Below, in pieces: positions 60,143 to 64,000 of a DNA stretch of 64,000 nucleotides. The notes under the pieces were generated by a model. That model worked only from the letters and a program-made list of their open reading frames with translations, did no database searches and was not told where the DNA came from. The first letter of the stretch is position 1; each line of letters starts with the position of its first letter. Both the position numbers and the translations under genes were made by a program. This DNA comes from Liolophura sinensis. Lineage: Eukaryota; Mollusca; Polyplacophora; Chitonida; Chitonidae. The stretch lies in the NCBI RefSeq assembly GCF_032854445.1, contig NC_088306.1, positions 25,145,764 through 25,209,763 on the forward strand, in the 5' to 3' direction.

Positions 60143-60290
60143 TTTATTTATTTATGAGATTTTGTTTCACGCCACACGCACGATATTGTCGCTAATACAA
60201 TGACTTGAATTTTTCTGGGTGGGGGAAACCATTCGTGTCCGTTGTAAACAGCCAACCATTGGTAAGTTACTGACGAACTAGCACACAGAT
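60143..60290 (-). mobile_element. SINE-C copy
   Basis: TATTTATTTATGAG tail in reverse, TTCACGCCACACGCACGA, then CAACCATTGGTAAGTTACTG. Confidence 0.5.
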
Positions 60291-60449
60291 TCACACACAC
60301 TTCATGCATGACAAATCGACTTCGATAAACGCCAGATAGTGCAAACCACCATACGAGCTCTGCCATCCGCTTATTGACACCTAGGCCCCACGACTAGTGA
60401 GACCGTGGGAATCACAAAATTTTCTGTCCAATTGAAATCGCTCGTTGTG

Positions 60450-60735
60450 TGTCAGCTATTTAGACTTCCCGCACCTTCCGTGTCAGCGATTTTGATTTCG
60501 CGCACCATGTGTCACCGATTTGATTTCGCGCACCTTCTGTGTAAGTGAATTGGACTTAACGCCCCTTGTGAGTGAGCGATTTGAACTTCGCACACCTTGC
60601 GAGTCAGCGATTTAGACATCGTGCACCTTGTGTGTCTGCGAATTTGATTTCGCACACCTTCTCTTTAAGCGATTTGGTCTTCACGCACCTTTTGTGTCAG
60701 CGATTTGAACTTCACGCACCTTATCAGTGAGCGGA
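60450..60735. repeat. 31-bp tandem repeat, about nine units
   Basis: Units carry CACCTTGTGTGTCAGCGATT followed by TGA-TTCGCG. Neighbouring units differ at many sites, so the array is old. Frames are interrupted. Confidence 0.85.
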
Positions 60736-61117
60736 GTTTCGCTCCCTCCATTTTACGAGGCGGTTGCCCCATAGTTTTTCGGTCGTCGATTTCAGTTGTC
60801 TGTTATCCCTAATGCTGTGGTAACTGTGCATAGTGACTCGGGATTACTAAGAGAAGAAATGCCCGGGAAAAGAAGGGGGGGGGGGCTTACCATATGCGGA
60901 CGTCGCGCGTTTGTAGCTAATTATCGCTGGACGTATCGTGTAATAACAAAACCAACGTGAATTCTACCGCACTTTGTTAGAAGCGGGTTCTTGCTTTACA
61001 TTGAATCATTGTTGCTCTACTTTGATTTCAGTTCAAACCGCATGGTTATAAAATCACAGAAAAACTGATTTAGTTCGATTACTTTGCATATAATATGCGG
61101 GCGTCCTCCCTACCGCG

Positions 61118-61265
61118 ATCGCTTTGACTTCGACGTCAGCTCATGCTGGCTTCCTCTCAGGGAAGGAGTGTAGGCAGCTTGCAAGTGATTGCGGATTTCC
61201 TCTCACCATAATACTGGCCGCCGCTGTATAAGCGAAATAAAATTCTGATCAAATAAATAAATGAA
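61118..61265 (+). mobile_element. SINE-A fragment
   Basis: CAGCTCATGCTGGCTTCCTC, a shortened middle, ACCATAATACTGGCCGCCG, TAAA tail. Confidence 0.75.
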
Positions 61266-61387
61266 TCTATCTAGGGATAGGTCATGCCAAACACTGTAAA
61301 ATGGCGTTTAGAAGAAATCTGTTATATAAGCCGTCAACATTTGGATTTGAACTCGATCATTGATAAAATTATGACTTACATTTATCG

Positions 61388-61650
61388 GGGCCTCCGTGGC
61401 TCAGTTGGTTAGTGCGCTAGCGCAGCGTAATGACCCAGGAGTCTCTCACCAATGCGGTCGCTGTGAGTTCAAGTCCAGCGCTTGCTTGGCTTACTCTCCG
61501 GCCATACGTGGGAAGGTTTCCAGCAACCTGCGGATGGTCGTGGGTTTCCCCCGGGCTGCCCGGTTTCCACCCACCATAATTCTGGCCGGCGTCGTATAAG
61601 TGAAATTTTCTTGAGTACGGCGTAAAACACCAATCAAATAAATAAAAAAA
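61388..61650 (+). mobile_element. SINE-A copy, full length
   Basis: Complete head (GGGGCCTCCGTGGCTCAG), B-box AGTTCAAGTCC, core and TAAA tail. Confidence 0.92.
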
Positions 61651-61651
61651 A

Positions 61652-61706
61652 TCACAGCGGCCGCATTGGTGATAGGCTCCAGGCTAACCAACTGAGCCAC
61701 GGAGGC
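61652..61706 (-). mobile_element. SINE-A head fragment abutting the previous copy
   Basis: Reverse head, ATCACAGCGGCCGCATTGG then AACTGAGCCACGGAGGC, lying tail-to-head against the 61.4-kb copy and followed by an 18-C run (61,708-61,725). Confidence 0.8.
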
Positions 61707-61707
61707 T

Positions 61708-61725
61708 CCCCCCCCCCCCCCCCCC
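61708..61725. repeat. Poly-C run
   Basis: Eighteen C in a row directly after the SINE head fragment. Confidence 0.9.
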
Positions 61726-61729
61726 AAAT

Positions 61730-62400
61730 AATAATAGAAGAGACAATGGACGGAAAACCAAAACTTGGGTCTACAGGACTGACAGACCCATCTTTCCACA
61801 GAATGCAAAGAACTAAAACAAAGGAATAAAACCGCCGAGAGAATAGCCTATTACGAATCACACATATACCGATAATATAAAATTATTACACAGACTACGA
61901 AGTCCCGTTAATGGTGAACAGCTTAGACCGTTTACCATCTCCTGTAGAAGACCCTGAGAATAATTAACATGTAGTGAAAATATATAGCTGTGATGAAAAT
62001 GCCAGGCTATCAAATCTAACTAATGACATAAAGTGTGTATAAATTCCAAACATAACGTGGTCGCTGTGTTACAACTCTCTTGTTCAGACGTCTACATTTT
62101 TAGTAGCGTATCAGTTGAAGACGAGTTGTTTTCGGCGCGCGCAATCTATTGGGTCGTCTATTTTAGGATTTGAATGGCATCCGCCGATCTACGCTGTGCT
62201 GTTCTAAAAAAATCAGCCCACAGTCAGGCAGTTTCTAGAATCCATGCCGGAAAGTCAGGTTTCTCTGACACAAGCGCGAAACGTTTATATTATGTTTTTC
62301 ACGAGAGAAAGGTGATTATATAGAATGTGAGAGAGTACTCACTCACAGACCTGATCCGCTAGACAAACTATGGACAGTCAGGTCGCTATGGCAAGCCGTT
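61730..62400. other. Gene-free stretch
   Basis: No repeat or coding signal recognised. Confidence 0.4.
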
Positions 62401-62404
62401 TAGG

Positions 62405-62520
62405 TGTTTATTTATTTGTTGCTTAACGCCACACTCAAGAATTGCGGTCAGTTCTTTTTATGGATGGCATGTAGGGGTAAACCACTGACCTTTGGCAAGT
62501 TACTGACGAACTTTCTTCAT
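62405..62520 (-). mobile_element. SINE-C fragment
   Basis: TATTTATTTGTTGCTTAACG, AAACCACTGACCTTTGGCAA, GTTACTGACGAACTTTC. Confidence 0.5.
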
Positions 62521-62966
62521 ATGTAACCTAGAGTTGCTTAGTTATTATTTCTATAATGATACATACGTGCTACAGATTCGCACAGATGTTCATTTTTTTT
62601 GTACATGTTAAAAATGTTATTTGTGGACGGAGATATGCATAAATGATTATTATCAAGGATTACAGGCGACTTCGATGTATCGATGCATTAAAGCTCAATA
62701 ATTTGTCACTTTGGCTGAATACAAAGAAAACGGATGACGCAGTGAAATGTTGAGGCACAAAAAAGCTATTTCTTTTATTGCGCTTTTACCAAAGTGGCGC
62801 AATAAGTTGAAGACGGGCTGTTGTGTTTATTACCCACTCGTGAAGATAACGGTACGGTAGCTTTTCTCTGCTTCAAATTCTTTGTTAGTCCGTAAATTGC
62901 ATTAAATGGTTTGAGATTTTACTCTTGGATGGCGACATGCGATCTTACTTACTGTACCCTCCTCAG

Positions 62967-63051
62967 GAAGAGGTCGGAGACTTAATTATGATCCTAACGC
63001 CAGAAGATTATACGGTCTCTCGTAGAGAGATTATGCGTACAGAAATTCTAG
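62967..63051 (+). CDS. Orphan candidate coding exon
   Basis: An 85-nt segment follows acceptor TGTACCCTCCTCAG and ends at donor CTAG|GTGAGC. In phase 0 it reads EEVGDLIMILTPEDYT then VSRREIMRTEIL plus one base. It lies 5.7 kb beyond the BCOR-like stop codon, so it is more likely the edge of a neighbouring gene than part of BCOR. The peptide is not one I recognise. Support is splice sites and open frame only. Confidence 0.3.
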
Positions 63052-64000
63052 GTGAGCTTTCATACCATTGACACATTATTACAACGTAAGTGGGTTAAAC
63101 AAAATTTATAGAAACAGAAAAATAAAATGCGTACATAATTATTTGTATACACGAAGACAACGCTGGATATATCAACTAGGTCCGCATGTCTCCAGGCGGT
63201 AAAGACAAGATCGTTCTACACTGACCCCGAAAACCTCGGTAAATTCCGCAGGGAAACTCCGTCGCCTACCCCGTCAGTAATTATAGAAACGATCCTGAAG
63301 TGGTATACAGAGGACGGTATAATAAACGATTCAACGACATATCTATTTCTGTTGACTCGCAGACCGGTTACACCAGCTTTTCGGATTAGCGGGCCGATCG
63401 ATCGTATCCGTTGCCTTGGTAACCGTTTTCGTACGTCCGAGCTGATCTCACCGGTATTTGTTTGGCAGTGTTGTTTTCTACCTGTCTGCGTGGCTTAATT
63501 TCGAAACTAGATTTGGATATCGATCCATGCCTTAAATCGTGCACGATCCGAGAAGAATGTCTGTCCCACGGGCTGCTCACGTGCTAATGTTCTAACAGAC
63601 CACACTTAACGGAATGTCTGAATACTAGTTGAAGGCCAGCGAGACCATTGCCCTGCTTAATCTGTCTTTGTCCGCTTATATCCGAACACTTTGCGCAAGG
63701 AATCCTGAAGCTCGTGGAGGTCGACACGGCGGTCACTTGTCCGGAGCGGCCGTTGCCAAGGCTCTCCATTGGGAGAGATAATCTCAATTTCGCACAGAAT
63801 TTCGATAATTACAAGCGTGACGAGCTGCAGCGCTACAGAAAAAGCGTAGCACTTTACGTAACGATTTATCGACTGAATTGTGTACAGGGGGTCGTAGCGT
63901 TCAGCTGTGTGTAGTAGGCTTCTATTCGATCATTTGTTTTCTTGACCCCAGACAAAAAATGATACTAAATAAATTAGGAGAACGGAAGACGAGGTCGCTG
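63052..64000. other. Gene-free end of the window
   Basis: Apart from the orphan exon candidate just upstream, I see only short unrecognised frames, including an 88-codon one at 63,648-63,914. Confidence 0.35.

Noticed and set aside
60450-60735. CRISPR-like 31-bp repeats
   Set aside because: No spacers; each unit is the whole period.

Overview
This window looks like nuclear DNA of a lophotrochozoan animal, most likely a mollusc. The evidence is a single intron-rich gene spread over about 30 kb, and roughly twenty copies of a tRNA-derived SINE whose conserved tail (ATTCTTGAGTACGGCGTAAA followed by a TAAA-repeat end) I associate with molluscan SINEs. There are also several minisatellites and short palindromic elements, and nothing bacterial or viral. 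No genes for rRNA, functional tRNA or CRISPR were seen.

The only gene I can identify is a BCOR/BCORL1-type Polycomb corepressor on the + strand, 27,922-57,285. I reconstructed eleven coding exons by ORF, splice sites, phase continuity and remembered family features. They are 27,922-31,113; 31,834-31,929; 33,779-33,827; 34,648-34,752; 36,265-37,316; 38,186-38,350; 39,474-39,640; 46,914-47,038; 52,697-52,774; 55,791-55,937; and 56,430-57,285. All junction phases agree except inside exon 10, which is one base short. With that base counted the protein would be about 2,010 residues. In order it has two N-terminal PLDL(T/S) CtBP-type motifs, a long disordered Ser/Pro-rich region, the conserved ALQ-KAMMRF segment, a basic region, three ankyrin repeats, an acidic linker, a PUFD domain, and an unusual tail of about 205 residues after PUFD. 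In vertebrates PUFD binds the PCGF1 RAWUL domain in the variant PRC1.1 complex.

Region by region. 0-27.8 kb: no identified gene; a retroelement integrase relic, one orphan candidate exon (3,513-3,579), a 37/74-bp array (3.9-4.6 kb), a 19-bp array of about 85 copies (6.6-8.2 kb), SINEs of at least three families, palindromic MITEs, a foldback structure at 14.1-15.2 kb, and a TATA/Inr promoter candidate near 24.44 kb. 27.8-57.3 kb: the BCOR-like gene with repeat-laden introns. 57.3-64 kb: 3' flank with SINEs, a MITE, a 31-bp array and a second orphan candidate exon (62,967-63,051).

The two most interesting observations are both in the BCOR-like gene. First, the 3' splice site of ankyrin exon 8 is itself the last unit of a 30-bp minisatellite, so about ten decoy acceptors lie upstream, and every reading frame entered from them stops early. 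Second, exon 10 carries an in-frame stop just before the PUFD domain, resolvable by one extra base.
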